From positions 124,001-188,000 of the forward strand of contig JAIUPA010000038.1 of the NCBI GenBank assembly GCA_020161665.1: a DNA stretch of 64,000 nucleotides, read 5' to 3'. A program made the position numbers and the translations under genes. Every line of letters starts with the position of its first letter. The first letter of the stretch is position 1. Below, piece after piece: positions 26,427 to 35,667 of this stretch. This DNA comes from Pseudomonadota bacterium (lineage in GTDB: Bacteria; Pseudomonadota; Alphaproteobacteria; Rhizobiales; Rhizobiaceae). Under the pieces are notes generated by a model. That model saw nothing but the letters and a program-made list of their open reading frames with translations, was not told where the DNA came from and made no database searches.

Positions 26427-27819
26427 AATGGCTCGCTCCTTCTCCGGCAAGACGCCCGAAAACGCTGCCGATGGTCATTCCGATTCCGGCGGCATAGCCG
26501 CGCCCGAGGACATTGCCGGCCATGATTTCACCGGCCGCCCAGATGTTTTCGGCCGCACCGCCGGCCGCCAGTTGCACGCGGGCCTGATCATCCACCTCGA
26601 CGCCGAGATAGGTGAAGGTAATGCCGGGGCGAACGGGATAGGCGTAGAACGGGCCGGTCCTGATCTGCCGTGCCCAATTGGTCTTGGGCGGGGTCAGCCC
26701 TTGCGTGTGGCAGCCGTCCAGAATCTTGTCATCGAATTCGCCCGGCTGAACCGCGGCATTGAAGGTGTCGACCGTGGCGCGCAGCGCGGCGGGATCAAGC
26801 GCGAGCCTCGTTGCCAGTTCCTCGATGGTTTGGCCGGTCACGGGCGGAAACAGCGACGGCATGAACAGTTCCAGCGACGGCGCATCGAAGATGATGTAGG
26901 CGATCTGGTCGGGCTGGCTGGCCACCAGCCGCCCCCAGATGGCATAGCGCTTCGGCCAGATGTCTTCGCCTTCATCATAGAAGCGTTCGCACCGATTATT
27001 GACGACGATGCCGAAGACAACGCAATCCAGCCGGGTGATGATGCCGCCATCGAATTTCGGCGCACGGGCATCAATGGCGACCGCATGGCACTGTGTCGGA
27101 TCACCGATTTGCTTCATGCCTTTGGCAATCAGCGTCCGCAGCAAGGTCCCCCGGTTGTACGGGGTGCCACGGATCAGGAAGTTGTCGGCAATCTCGCCCC
27201 AGCCTTCCTTCAGCCATTCGATATTCGCTTCGAAACCACCGGCGGCGGCGACCAGCGTTTTGGCCGCGAGGCGACGGGGGCCATCGGCGGTCGACACCTG
27301 CGCCGCCACGAAGCGCTGGCCATCCATTTCGATATCCGTCACGTCCGCTTCATAGGCAATGTGCACGCCAAGCTTTTCGGCCGTGCGGTAGAGCGCGTTC
27401 AGCATCGAGCGCCCGCCGCCGAGAAAGAACGAGTTGGTGCGCCCGAGGCTCAGCGTGCCGCCCAGCGAAGGCTGGAAGCGAACACCCTGCTCGGTGATCC
27501 AGTTCAACATGTCCTTGGACTTGTGGATCATCATGCGGGCGAGGGGCTGGTTCGTCTGCCCCTGCGTCACGCGCATCAGGTCATCGAAGAACTCGTCCTC
27601 GGTGTAGGGACCGGACAGCGTTTCGGTGGCCGTATCATGGGCACAGCGCATGTTGCGGGTGTGGCGCGTGTTGCCACCGCGATAAAATCGCGGTGCTTTT
27701 TCGAGGATGGCGACGCTCGCACCGGCACGACGCGCGGCGATGGCGGCACACAGCGCCGCGTTGCCACCGCCTACGACGAGAACGTCGTAGGGATGGTCGA
27801 AGTTCACAGGCGTTTCCAT
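26413..27819 (-). CDS. tcuA: TcuA-like FAD-dependent tricarballylate dehydrogenase
   Basis: A 468-residue flavoprotein of the fumarate reductase/succinate dehydrogenase flavoprotein superfamily. The dinucleotide motif VLVVGGGNAALCAAIAARRAG is near residue 15, and the C-terminal FAD segment reads AAGEIMAGNVLGRGYAAGIG. TcuA oxidises tricarballylate to cis-aconitate. Its ATG lies one base after the stop of the ABC ATPase gene, so it is the distal part of the importer operon. A related tricarboxylate or citrate analogue is a possible alternative substrate. Confidence 0.9.
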   Translation of the reverse strand: METPVNFDHPYDVLVVGGGNAALCAAIAARRAGASVAILEKAPRFYRGGNTRHTRNMRCAHDTATETLSGPYTEDEFFDDLMRVTQGQTNQPLARMMIHKSKDMLNWITEQGVRFQPSLGGTLSLGRTNSFFLGGGRSMLNALYRTAEKLGVHIAYEADVTDIEMDGQRFVAAQVSTADGPRRLAAKTLVAAAGGFEANIEWLKEGWGEIADNFLIRGTPYNRGTLLRTLIAKGMKQIGDPTQCHAVAIDARAPKFDGGIITRLDCVVFGIVVNNRCERFYDEGEDIWPKRYAIWGRLVASQPDQIAYIIFDAPSLELFMPSLFPPVTGQTIEELATRLALDPAALRATVDTFNAAVQPGEFDDKILDGCHTQGLTPPKTNWARQIRTGPFYAYPVRPGITFTYLGVEVDDQARVQLAAGGAAENIWAAGEIMAGNVLGRGYAAGIGMTIGSVFGRLAGEGASHYANR

Positions 27820-27820
27820 G

Positions 27821-28876
27821 TCAGAACACCCAGACGCTTTCACGAGGGATGCGGATCGGCGCGGTGGCCAGATCAACCGGCCCTTCGGTCAAGACCCGCA
27901 GCGAGTGTTCGCCAAGCCGGAAGACATGCTCCCACTTCTCACCGAGGAACATCGATGTCGAGCGATGCATCTCGACCGTGTCCGGGCCAATCGAGGGCGC
28001 AAGGGACAAGCGATCCATGCGACAGACCGCCGTGCCCTCTTCGCCGGGGGCTTTCGGCTGCCCCATACGCCCGGTCACACGCAGACCGTTGCAGTCAATG
28101 GTCGCGAAGCCGTCCCCAGCCTCGACGACCTTGCCGGACAGGCGCACATTGTTGCCGATGAAGTCGGCGGTAAACAGCGTCCGGGGCCGATTGTAGAGGT
28201 CTTCGGGACTGCCCTCCTGTGCAATGACACCGCCATTCAAAAGGACAATCGTATCGGCAATCGCCAGCGCTTCGATCTGGTCGTGGGTAACGATGACCGC
28301 CGCCCGTTCCTCGCGGGTGATCAGTTCCTTGAGGAAGGCGCGGGCTTCATCGCGAAGCTTCGCGTCGAGGTTCGACAGCGGTTCATCGAGGAGAAGCACC
28401 GCCGGCTCATAGGCCAGCGACCGGGCAATGGCGACACGCTGCTGCTGGCCGCCTGAAAGCTGCGCGGGAAAGCGCTGCTGCAAATGGCCAAGGCCCAGAA
28501 CCTCGCACACCGTATTCACCTTGCGCTTGATCTCCGCCTCGCCAACCTTGCGCAGCCGAAGGCCATAGGCGACGTTTTCAAAGACCGTGCGATTGGGCCA
28601 GAGCGCATAGGACTGGAACACGAAGCCCAGGCCTCGCTTTTCAGCCGGCATGTCCAGCTTGTTCTCACCGTCGAGAACGCGCTGGCCTGAGACGGTGATC
28701 TGCCCCATATAGGCGCGCTCAAGCCCGGCGACCGTGCGCAGAAGCGTCGTCTTGCCGGAACCGGACGGCCCCAGAAGGGCTGCGATCTGGCCCTTGTCGA
28801 CGCTGAAGGAAGCGCCCTTGAGGACCTCTACAGCACCATATTTCAGATGGATATTTTCAACTACGAGTTCAGGCAT
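27821..28876 (-). CDS. ABC transporter ATP-binding protein, Fe3+/polyamine-type
   Basis: A 351-residue ATPase. The Walker A motif GPSGSGKTT is at residues 36-44, followed by the ABC signature LSGGQQQRVAIARSLAYEP, Walker B VLLLDEPLSNLD and the switch His in VTHDQ. The C-terminal 110 residues form a TOBE/OB regulatory domain. It pairs with the fused permease and binding protein upstream. The start at 28876 overlaps the permease end by 8 bases. Two further in-frame starts upstream lie inside the permease gene. Confidence 0.94.
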   Translation of the reverse strand: MPELVVENIHLKYGAVEVLKGASFSVDKGQIAALLGPSGSGKTTLLRTVAGLERAYMGQITVSGQRVLDGENKLDMPAEKRGLGFVFQSYALWPNRTVFENVAYGLRLRKVGEAEIKRKVNTVCEVLGLGHLQQRFPAQLSGGQQQRVAIARSLAYEPAVLLLDEPLSNLDAKLRDEARAFLKELITREERAAVIVTHDQIEALAIADTIVLLNGGVIAQEGSPEDLYNRPRTLFTADFIGNNVRLSGKVVEAGDGFATIDCNGLRVTGRMGQPKAPGEEGTAVCRMDRLSLAPSIGPDTVEMHRSTSMFLGEKWEHVFRLGEHSLRVLTEGPVDLATAPIRIPRESVWVF

Positions 28877-30542
28877 CGAGACGCACTCCAAGGCGCAGGG
28901 CCAGCGCAATGCCGCCCGCGATGACAATGGTGTTGACGACGGCCAGCGATGAGGCCACGTCGATGTTGCCGCCGTTCCAAAGGCTGACGAGCATGGTGCC
29001 CATCACCTCGTTACCCTGACCCATCAGAAAAATGCCGGTCGAGTATTCACGGGCGTAAAGAAGGAAAGAGAGAAGCCAGGCCGCCAGAAGGCCGTGCTTG
29101 GCCAGAGGCAGGATCACGTCCTTTGCGACGCGGGCCTGTCCGGCACCCGTGACATGGGCCGCTTCTTCCAGTTCGCGACCGACCTGACTGAACGAATTCG
29201 AGACAAGCCGAAGGCCGAATGGCAACCAGACCAGGGTGTAGGCCACCCACATCGCCCCGAGGGACGCGACCCAGGGCTTGAGAACCGGCACGAAGAGGAA
29301 GATCCAGAACACAACCAGACCCGCGACAATTCCCGGCATGGCGCGCGGCAACAGAACGAGAAAGTCGAGAACCTTCGTGCTTTCGGAACGGGAGCGGTGG
29401 CTCGCCAGCCCGATCAGCGCGTAGACACACAGCGATGCAAAGCCGCCGACAAAGGCCAGAAGGAGCGTGTTGACGATTGATCTGCGGATCAGCGGCAGGT
29501 CGGCCAGCTTGTGGTAATTGTCGAGCGTCAGGACATCCCGAATGGCGACGAGCGGCCCCCATGTGGTGACGACCGAGCGCAGCGCAACGCCCGAAAGCGG
29601 CAGAAGAACAACCGCATAAAGCCAGACCAGAACACCGGCGAACGCCACCCATTTCCACTTACCCAAGGGCACAAGATGCGAGCGCGTCGCCTTGCCGCCA
29701 ATCGTGGAATAGCGCTGGGCCGACTTCAGCATGCGCCGCTGCAGAATGACGAGCGGCAACGTGATCAGCATGATGAAGATCACCACCACGGCCATCATCT
29801 GATAGGCCGGACGGCCAAGCAGGGTGTTGAATTTGTAGAGGTAGGTCGCCAGCACGAGACGGCCATCCTGATCGCCCAGAACATAGGGAAGACCGAACAG
29901 TTCAAAGCCGAGGAATGCGACAAGAACCGCGCTGACCGCGATGGACGGCCAGACCAACGGAAGTGTCACCTTCGTCGCGACGGTCAGGGGAGAGCCGCCC
30001 GCAACGCGCGCGGCCTCCTCAAGATCCGACGGCACCGTGCGAAGGGCCGTCGACACATAGATGTAGACGTGCGGAACGTGGGTCAGTGCGACCACCACAA
30101 CCAGCATGGGCATGGAATAGACATTCCAGAAGGGGACGGCTCCGAAGAGCCGCTCCCACCATACAGACCAGAAGCCGGATGGGCCGATCGACACGATGTA
30201 GCCAAACGCCAGAACCATCGGGGACATGAACAGCGGCAGAAAGATCGCCGGTTCAATCCACTTGCGGCCCGGCATATCTGTGCGAACCATGAGGAAGGCG
30301 AGCAGGGACCCGAGCGGCACGGCAAACAAAACCATGCCGATCGAGAGGATCACCGTGTTTTTCAAGGCGCTCCAGAAGCCGGAGTCCGACAAGACAAAAC
30401 CATAGGTGTCCACGGTCGATTTGGCACGGACGCTGAAAAACGCGTCCGTCAGGAAACTTTGCCAGACGATCAGGCCGACTGGTGCCAGGATGAAGAGCGC
30501 CGCCGCCAGGACAACGCCGGTTCGCCAGAAGTCGTTCCGCAT
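28869..30542 (-). CDS. ABC transporter permease, fused two-half type (FbpB-like)
   Basis: A 557-residue protein with about 12 membrane helices and two EAA-type loops (DLEEAARVAGGSPLTVATKVTLP and ELEEAAHVTGAGQARVAKDVILP). Both permease halves are therefore on one chain, as in Fe3+ importers of the FbpB/SfuB class. It forms the channel for the substrate delivered by the binding protein four bases upstream. Its association with tcuAB suggests a tricarboxylate or its metal complex. Confidence 0.93.
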   Translation of the reverse strand: MRNDFWRTGVVLAAALFILAPVGLIVWQSFLTDAFFSVRAKSTVDTYGFVLSDSGFWSALKNTVILSIGMVLFAVPLGSLLAFLMVRTDMPGRKWIEPAIFLPLFMSPMVLAFGYIVSIGPSGFWSVWWERLFGAVPFWNVYSMPMLVVVVALTHVPHVYIYVSTALRTVPSDLEEAARVAGGSPLTVATKVTLPLVWPSIAVSAVLVAFLGFELFGLPYVLGDQDGRLVLATYLYKFNTLLGRPAYQMMAVVVIFIMLITLPLVILQRRMLKSAQRYSTIGGKATRSHLVPLGKWKWVAFAGVLVWLYAVVLLPLSGVALRSVVTTWGPLVAIRDVLTLDNYHKLADLPLIRRSIVNTLLLAFVGGFASLCVYALIGLASHRSRSESTKVLDFLVLLPRAMPGIVAGLVVFWIFLFVPVLKPWVASLGAMWVAYTLVWLPFGLRLVSNSFSQVGRELEEAAHVTGAGQARVAKDVILPLAKHGLLAAWLLSFLLYAREYSTGIFLMGQGNEVMGTMLVSLWNGGNIDVASSLAVVNTIVIAGGIALALRLGVRLDA

Positions 30543-30546
30543 CGGC

Positions 30547-31659
30547 TCACTTGCCCGCTTTCAGCGCATCAGCCCACTTGCGGAAGAAATCCATCCGCGG
30601 CATCGGCTGAATGGCATCCATGAGATCGGGGCCAATGGCGACCGGCTTCAGGACATCACCATATTCGGCGCTGAGGCCGGCAATGGTGGCCTTGCCGGTG
30701 ACATCCGGGCGAATGGCGAAGAGGTGGGCCTCATTGCCAACGACCGTCTGGCCGCGCTTCGACAGCAGGTAATCGAGGAAAACCCTTGCCGCATTCGGGT
30801 GCTGGGCCTGCTCGGTGACGATAGCCAGACGGGACAGAACGACCGTGTAATCCTTGGGCACGACGACCTTGACGTTCGGGTCACGTTCGGCGCGCAGATA
30901 GGCATAAGGGCCGATGATGTTGTAGCCGATGGCGTGTTCGCCCGCGCTGATCTTTTCCAGCATGGTGCCGGTCGAGGTGTAGAATTTGGCATCCACGGCA
31001 CCGAAGGCGGTCACGAGCGGCCAGAGGTCATCGCTGTTCCTTGCATCGGCGCTGACGGCAAAATAACCAAGACCGGAGCGTTCCGGATCATAGGTCGCCA
31101 CCTTGCCCTTCATGCGCTCCTTGTTTTCCTGCAGCCACTTGGCGAGCGAAGCACGGGTCGTGGGCATTTCAGCGTCGGAAACGACCTTGCTGTTATAGAC
31201 CATGACGACCGGCTCATAGGTGATGCCGTAAATCTTGTCGCCCCAGTTCGACCATTCGGGTACGGCGGCCTTTTCCGCAGACGTGTATTGCGCGGCAATG
31301 CCGTCCTCAACCATCTGGAACTGCAGGTCCATGGCCGACGACCACACCATGTCGGCCTTGAGCGCACCGGCTGCGGCCTCGCTGCTGATGCGGCTGAAAA
31401 GATCGGCGGCCTTGATCTCGATATAGTCGACACGGATCTTCGGGAACGCCTTCTGGAAATCCGCCAGGATCGGTTCCACGGCTGCATGTTCCGTGTTGGC
31501 ATAAACCACAACCGAGCCCTCCGCCTCGGCCTTGGCAATGGTCTGTGCATAGTCAGCCGGATAACCGGCCGGTGTTTCTGCGGTGGCGAGAGACGGCATC
31601 GTCGCGGCCATCAAGGCCAGCAGAGACCGGCGCAGGGCCGGGTGCTTCAAAAAACTCAT
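30547..31659 (-). CDS. Periplasmic substrate-binding protein (family 1, Fe3+-type)
   Basis: A 370-residue protein with a signal peptide (about residues 1-29, MSFLKHPALRRSLLALMAA, then cleavage near TAETP). The mature part has the binding-protein pattern VVVYANTEHAAVEPILADFQK near the N-terminus and ADMVWSS at the hinge. The class includes Fe3+, thiamine and phosphonate binders; context points to a tricarboxylate. GGGAGG lies 5 bases before ATG 31659, which follows another ATG. First gene of the operon. Confidence 0.9.
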   Translation of the reverse strand: MSFLKHPALRRSLLALMAATMPSLATAETPAGYPADYAQTIAKAEAEGSVVVYANTEHAAVEPILADFQKAFPKIRVDYIEIKAADLFSRISSEAAAGALKADMVWSSAMDLQFQMVEDGIAAQYTSAEKAAVPEWSNWGDKIYGITYEPVVMVYNSKVVSDAEMPTTRASLAKWLQENKERMKGKVATYDPERSGLGYFAVSADARNSDDLWPLVTAFGAVDAKFYTSTGTMLEKISAGEHAIGYNIIGPYAYLRAERDPNVKVVVPKDYTVVLSRLAIVTEQAQHPNAARVFLDYLLSKRGQTVVGNEAHLFAIRPDVTGKATIAGLSAEYGDVLKPVAIGPDLMDAIQPMPRMDFFRKWADALKAGK

Positions 31660-31710
31660 CATTTCCTCCCTTGCGAAAGCGGGTCGAGACATATCGCAGC
31701 TTCCGTTCTC

Positions 31711-31742
31711 ATTGCATATTATTGTATACAGTAGAATGCAAT
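31711..31742. promoter_or_regulatory. Nested palindromic operator between the tcu-importer operon and its GntR regulator
   Basis: The inner palindrome TGTATACA (31723-31730) and the outer arms ATTGCAT (31711-31717) and ATGCAAT (31736-31742) share exactly the same centre, 31726.5. TGTATACA is a classic FCD-type GntR operator core. Its location in the 163-base divergent gap indicates regulation of the binding-protein operon and autoregulation by the adjacent regulator. Confidence 0.75.
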
Positions 31743-31822
31743 AAGATTCTGTGAGGCGCATTGGTGGTTTTTCGCGATGAAGGGCATTATCTTGGGTGCC
31801 GAACACAACATGAGTCCCATTC

Positions 31823-32521
31823 ATGACCCTTCACACCGATTCGTCCGCCTCTCGGTTGGCGCGCATTCTCCCGGTCGACGGCACGCAAGGTGCCGGTCTG
31901 GGTGATGCCATCTTCTCCGCTCTCAGGCAGGCGCTGCGCGACGGAACCTTCCAGCCGGGGGATCGATTGCGGGAAGAAGAGATCGCTGAGCATTTTTCGG
32001 TAAGCCGCACGCCCGTTCGCGATGCCCTGCGCCGCATGTCCGAGCGCCGCCTGCTGGAAATCTCGGGCGGCAGGGGCATGATGATCCGCCGCCTGACCCG
32101 CGCCGAGGTGTTCGAGCTTTATGAAATGCGCGAGATCATGGAGGGCACGGCTGCCCGCTTCGCGGCCAAGAATGCGACGAGCACGGAAATCACCCTGTTG
32201 ACCGATCTTCAGGCCGCCTTTGAACGCGCCACCAACCCGCAGGACTGGGCGCGTATCAACAAGCAGTTTCACGACACCATTGCCGGAGCGGTTCGAAACC
32301 GCTTCTTCAACAGCCCGCTGGAAGAACTCCAGGATTTTCTGGCGCTCCTTGGATCAACAACCTTTTCCGTTACCGGACGCGCGGGACCGGCAGCCGACGA
32401 ACATCGTCGGGTTCTCGATGCCATCGCCGCCCGCGACCCGGATGCCGCCGAGGCGGCCGCGCGCGATCATATCCGCAGCGCATTGGTCAGCCGTTTGAAA
32501 ATGCTGAATGACGCGAGTTAA
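31823..32521 (+). CDS. GntR-family regulator, FCD subfamily
   Basis: A 232-residue protein. The winged helix (about residues 25-90; EEIAEHFSVSRTPVRDALRRM) is followed by an all-helical FCD domain (about 100-220) with EIMEGTAARFAAKN. It is divergent from the importer-tcuAB operon, with a palindromic operator between them, so it is probably the local repressor responding to a tricarboxylate. This is inference from gene order and the operator. Confidence 0.9.
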   Translation: MTLHTDSSASRLARILPVDGTQGAGLGDAIFSALRQALRDGTFQPGDRLREEEIAEHFSVSRTPVRDALRRMSERRLLEISGGRGMMIRRLTRAEVFELYEMREIMEGTAARFAAKNATSTEITLLTDLQAAFERATNPQDWARINKQFHDTIAGAVRNRFFNSPLEELQDFLALLGSTTFSVTGRAGPAADEHRRVLDAIAARDPDAAEAAARDHIRSALVSRLKMLNDAS

Positions 32522-32549
32522 GCGCGCCATCCTCTGGCGCCGAGCTATA

Positions 32550-32583
32550 AAAATGCGAAAGCCGGGGAGCGATCCCCGGCTTT
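32550..32583 (+). terminator. Terminator-like hairpin after the GntR gene (copy 2 of the repeated element)
   Basis: Identical over 34 bases to 25201-25234: stem AAAGCCGGGGA / TCCCCGGCTTT with loop GCGA. Here the T run is short (TTT, then CCTG), so termination may be weaker. The following gene is convergent. Confidence 0.75.
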
Positions 32584-32617
32584 CCTGATTTGGATGATCC
32601 GTTCTCCCGCAGACAGA

Positions 32618-32929
32618 TCAGGCACGTTCCGCCTCGGGTTCCCTTCCCGAAAGCGACGCGACATATTCGCGAACCGCCGACATCAGCCGCAGAAAGCGCT
32701 CGGAAATCTCCTCGCTCTTGCTGTGCATGTCGTGGTCGAGAAAACACTGGTCGTTCATGCTGCGCCGAACGCTGGAAAAGGCGCTGAACGAGGCCTCAAC
32801 TTCGTCACCAAACCGGGACACGGCCTCGTGGGTTGCTGTCCCGTCACTCAACATGTGGCGGGCCGTTTGCTGCTTGGTCCTGGCGGTCAGTTCATGGGCA
32901 GCCAGGATATCCATCCAGTTCTCTGTCAT
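32618..32929 (-). CDS. Small conserved-looking hypothetical protein
   Basis: A 103-residue, mostly helical, charged protein that I do not recognise. It begins MTENWMDILAAHELTARTK and has no signal peptide or membrane segment. The evidence that it is real is a GGAG ribosome binding site before the ATG, coherent codon use and a perfect 18-base palindrome just upstream. It lies alone between two genes on the opposite strand. Confidence 0.6.
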   Translation of the reverse strand: MTENWMDILAAHELTARTKQQTARHMLSDGTATHEAVSRFGDEVEASFSAFSSVRRSMNDQCFLDHDMHSKSEEISERFLRLMSAVREYVASLSGREPEAERA

Positions 32930-32939
32930 GAATCACTCC

Positions 32940-32957
32940 ATTTCGCAGTTGCGAAAT
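32940..32957. promoter_or_regulatory. 18-base perfect palindrome upstream of the small hypothetical gene
   Basis: ATTTCGCA-GT-TGCGAAAT, with eight-base arms, is centred 20 bases before the start codon at 32929. It would overlap the promoter or the 5' end of the transcript, as expected for a repressor site. The regulator is unknown. Confidence 0.55.
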
Positions 32958-33094
32958 CAGCATCGCACAGCAAAATTGACAGTCAACAAGTTCAGCGCAT
33001 GGCTGGGCTGCACTGAGCGGGCAGCCGAGGGGCGGTATTCTTGTCCATCGGATCGTGCTAAGGCCGGGCCATCCACCCTTCAAAGGAACAGACC

Positions 33095-34552
33095 ATGGCG
33101 GCGAAAAGCCTGATGTTTCAAGGCACCGGCTCGGATGTCGGCAAGTCGCTGATGGTGGCGGGGCTGGCCCGCGCCTTTACCTTGCGCGGCCTCAAAGTCC
33201 TGCCATTCAAGCCGCAGAATATGTCGAACAATGCCGCCGTGACGGTGGAGGGCGGCGAGATTGGCCGGGCACAGGCGCTTCAGGCGCGTGCAGCCCGTGC
33301 GCCGCTTTCCGTTCACATGAACCCGGTGCTCTTGAAGCCGCAAAGCGATGTCGGCGCGCAGGTCGTGGTGCAGGGTCAGGTTGAGGGGCGGGCCGAGGCC
33401 GCCGAATACCAGAATTACCGGGCGCGTCTTCTGCCGCGCGTGCTGGAAAGCTTCGCCATTCTGAAAGGTGAAGCCGATCTCGTTCTGGTCGAAGGGGCAG
33501 GCAGCGCCTCGGAGATCAATCTGCGCCACAATGACATTGCCAATATGGGCTTTGCCCGTGCCGCCGATGTGCCCGTGGTGGTGATTGGTGACATTGAGCG
33601 CGGCGGGGTGATTGCAAGTCTTGTCGGCACGAAAACCGTAGTTGATCCCGACGACGCGGCCCTCATCAAGGCTTTCATCGTCAACCGTTTTCGCGGCGAT
33701 CCGCGCCTCTTTGATGACGGCATGCGGATGATTGCCGAGGCAACCGGCTGGCAGGCCATTGGTCTTCTGCCGCATTTTCATGATGCGATCCGCCTGCCCG
33801 CCGAGGATGCGCTGGGGCTTGCCGGACCGCAGGAGACAAAGCCCGGCGCGCGACTGCGCATCGCGGTGCCGATCCTGCCACATATTTCCAACTTTGATGA
33901 TCTTGATCCGCTCGCCGCCGAGCCGGATGTGGAACTGATCCGCGTGCGACCGGGCGAGGTCATCCCCGGCGATTGCGCGCTCATCCTTCTGTGCGGCTCC
34001 AAGGCCACGATCAGCGATCTTGCCGTGTTGAAAGCGGCAGGCTTTGACGTGGATATTCGGGCGCATCTCAGGCGCGGCGGCCATGTTCTCGGCCTGTGCG
34101 GTGGCTATCAGATGCTCGGAACCCGCCTTGCCGACCCGCAAGGTATCGAGGGCGCTCCGGGCTCTATCGAAGGTCTTGGGTTGCTCGATGTGACCACCGT
34201 TCTTTCCGGCGAAAAAAGGCTGGAGGAGGTGAGGGGCGAAAGCTTCGATGGCGCACCGCTGAAGGGCTATGAAATGCATATGGGCGTGACGGAAGGCCCG
34301 GATTGCGCTCGCCCCTTCGCAATGATCAACGGGCAGGCGGAAGGGGCGCGCTCCGCCGATGGTCGCGTCACCGGCACCTATCTGCACGGGCTTTTTGCCG
34401 ATGATGCGCAGCGCGCCGCGTGGCTGGCACGGCTCGGCGGCAGGGCGTCCGGCTTTGACTATGAAGCGGGCGTCGAGGATGTGCTGAACCGGCTCGCCGC
34501 CCATATGGAGGCGCATCTTGATCTCGATGCGTTGCTCAGGCTCGCACGATAG
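33095..34552 (+). CDS. cobQ: Cobyric acid synthase (CobQ)
   Basis: A 485-residue amidotransferase that amidates peripheral carboxyls of adenosylcobyrinic a,c-diamide. The N-terminal synthetase domain begins [20 protein letters not shown] (P-loop). The C-terminal glutaminase domain carries the nucleophile Cys in [14 protein letters not shown] and the late His in GTYLHGLF. Full length. No cobalamin riboswitch is visible in the short leader. Its 3' end overlaps the convergent cobD by 17 bases. Confidence 0.97.
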   Translation: MAAKSLMFQGTGSDVGKSLMVAGLARAFTLRGLKVLPFKPQNMSNNAAVTVEGGEIGRAQALQARAARAPLSVHMNPVLLKPQSDVGAQVVVQGQVEGRAEAAEYQNYRARLLPRVLESFAILKGEADLVLVEGAGSASEINLRHNDIANMGFARAADVPVVVIGDIERGGVIASLVGTKTVVDPDDAALIKAFIVNRFRGDPRLFDDGMRMIAEATGWQAIGLLPHFHDAIRLPAEDALGLAGPQETKPGARLRIAVPILPHISNFDDLDPLAAEPDVELIRVRPGEVIPGDCALILLCGSKATISDLAVLKAAGFDVDIRAHLRRGGHVLGLCGGYQMLGTRLADPQGIEGAPGSIEGLGLLDVTTVLSGEKRLEEVRGESFDGAPLKGYEMHMGVTEGPDCARPFAMINGQAEGARSADGRVTGTYLHGLFADDAQRAAWLARLGGRASGFDYEAGVEDVLNRLAAHMEAHLDLDALLRLAR

Positions 34553-35504
34553 CGAGCGCCAGAACCCCGAACAGGCCGATCATCAGCCAACTGGCGATCC
34601 GTGTGAGGGTCAGCGCACGGCGAATATCGGCAGGCGTCAGATCACGACGACCGCCTTCGCCCATGAAGCTTGCCTCGATCATCTGCCCGCCATAGGAACG
34701 CGGCCCGGCCAGCGCAAAGCCAAGCGCACCGGCCAGCGCCGCCTCCGGCCATCCGGCATTGGGCGAGCGGTGCTGATGCGCATCGCGGCGAATGGCGCGC
34801 CAGCCGTTCAGGGCCGAAGCACCGGGGAGAAGAAGCGCCGCCGCCAGAAAGAGAAGGCCCGACAGGCGCGAAGCGGGCAGGTTCACCAGATCATCGAGCC
34901 GCGCCGCCGCCCACCCAAAGGCATGGTGACGCGGGCTTTTATGGCCGATCATGCTATCCGCCGTGTTGATCGCCTTATAGGCCGCGCCGCCCGCCAGCCC
35001 GCCAAGGCCAAGCCAGACGGCAGGGGCCGCAACCCCATCGGAAAAGTTTTCGGCCAGGCTTTCAATCGCCGCCCGGCAGATCGCGGCTTCATCCAGCTGT
35101 TCGGGATCGCGCCCGACAATCATCGAAACGGCGCGACGACCGGCCGCCACGCCGCCGGTTTCCAGCGCCTCCGCTACCGCCGCCACATGCTGTTCCAGAC
35201 TTTTCTGGGCGGGCAGGCTGGCGGCCAGCACCGCCACCAGCAGAACACCAAAGGGCAGGGCTAAAAGGGACTGCTCAACCAAAATCACCAGCATGATGGT
35301 GATGCCGAGCAGCACGAATAGTGCGGTGACACCCGCAAACCGGCGCTGGGCGAAGCTTTCCGTCTCGCGGTTCCAGCCCTTGTCCAGCCGTGAAATCAGC
35401 GCTCCCATCCACGTGACAGGATGGCCGATGCGGGCAAAAAGCCAGTCGGGATAACCGGCGAAGCGTTCGATGAGGAGCGCCAGAAAGGCAAGGGTGAGCG
35501 TCAT
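34536..35504 (-). CDS. cobD: Adenosylcobinamide-phosphate synthase (CobD/CbiB)
   Basis: A 322-residue integral membrane protein with four to five helices and the family motifs [21 protein letters not shown] and [18 protein letters not shown]. It attaches the aminopropanol arm to cobyric acid. Its ATG overlaps the stop of a small upstream frame (ATGA). The usual partner cobC is not next to it. The opposite side is occupied by a ParDE module flanked by repeats. Confidence 0.95.
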   Translation of the reverse strand: MTLTLAFLALLIERFAGYPDWLFARIGHPVTWMGALISRLDKGWNRETESFAQRRFAGVTALFVLLGITIMLVILVEQSLLALPFGVLLVAVLAASLPAQKSLEQHVAAVAEALETGGVAAGRRAVSMIVGRDPEQLDEAAICRAAIESLAENFSDGVAAPAVWLGLGGLAGGAAYKAINTADSMIGHKSPRHHAFGWAAARLDDLVNLPASRLSGLLFLAAALLLPGASALNGWRAIRRDAHQHRSPNAGWPEAALAGALGFALAGPRSYGGQMIEASFMGEGGRRDLTPADIRRALTLTRIASWLMIGLFGVLALAIVRA

Positions 35505-35596
35505 GCGATCTTCAGTGCGGAAAGCGCCGCCCCTTTGGGCCGCGCAGGATTACTCTCCTTTTCCACGCCCCACATCGAAAGCGCAAGACGGTTCAC
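35501..35596 (-). CDS. Possible small protein upstream of cobD (31 residues)
   Basis: A GTG-initiated frame begins VNRLALSMWGVEKESN and ends with TGA overlapping the cobD ATG, an arrangement typical of coupled genes. Its GTG lies inside the left direct repeat that copies the 3' end of the CobW-type gene. In that repeat the CobW stop would overlap this GTG, so before insertion of ParDE it may have been coupled to it. No similarity is recognised, and it may be a gene fragment. Confidence 0.35.
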   Translation of the reverse strand: MNRLALSMWGVEKESNPARPKGAALSALKIA

Positions 35597-35611
35597 GCCG
35601 CTTTCGGGGCC
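35593..35611. repeat. Left direct repeat flanking ParDE
   Basis: TCACGCCGCTTTCGG (35593-35607) plus the next bases match the 3' end of the CobW-type gene at 36288-36306 in 18 of 19 positions. See the finding on ParDE insertion. Confidence 0.7.
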
Positions 35612-35667
35612 TGCGGATTGACATTGGTGCTACTGGGTAGCAAATTTGGATCAAAGGAGATGATCCG

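Noticed and set aside
33000..33094. Possible cobalamin riboswitch upstream of cobQ
   Set aside because: The leader is under 100 bases with no B12-box-like sequence or long helices, too short for the known riboswitch.
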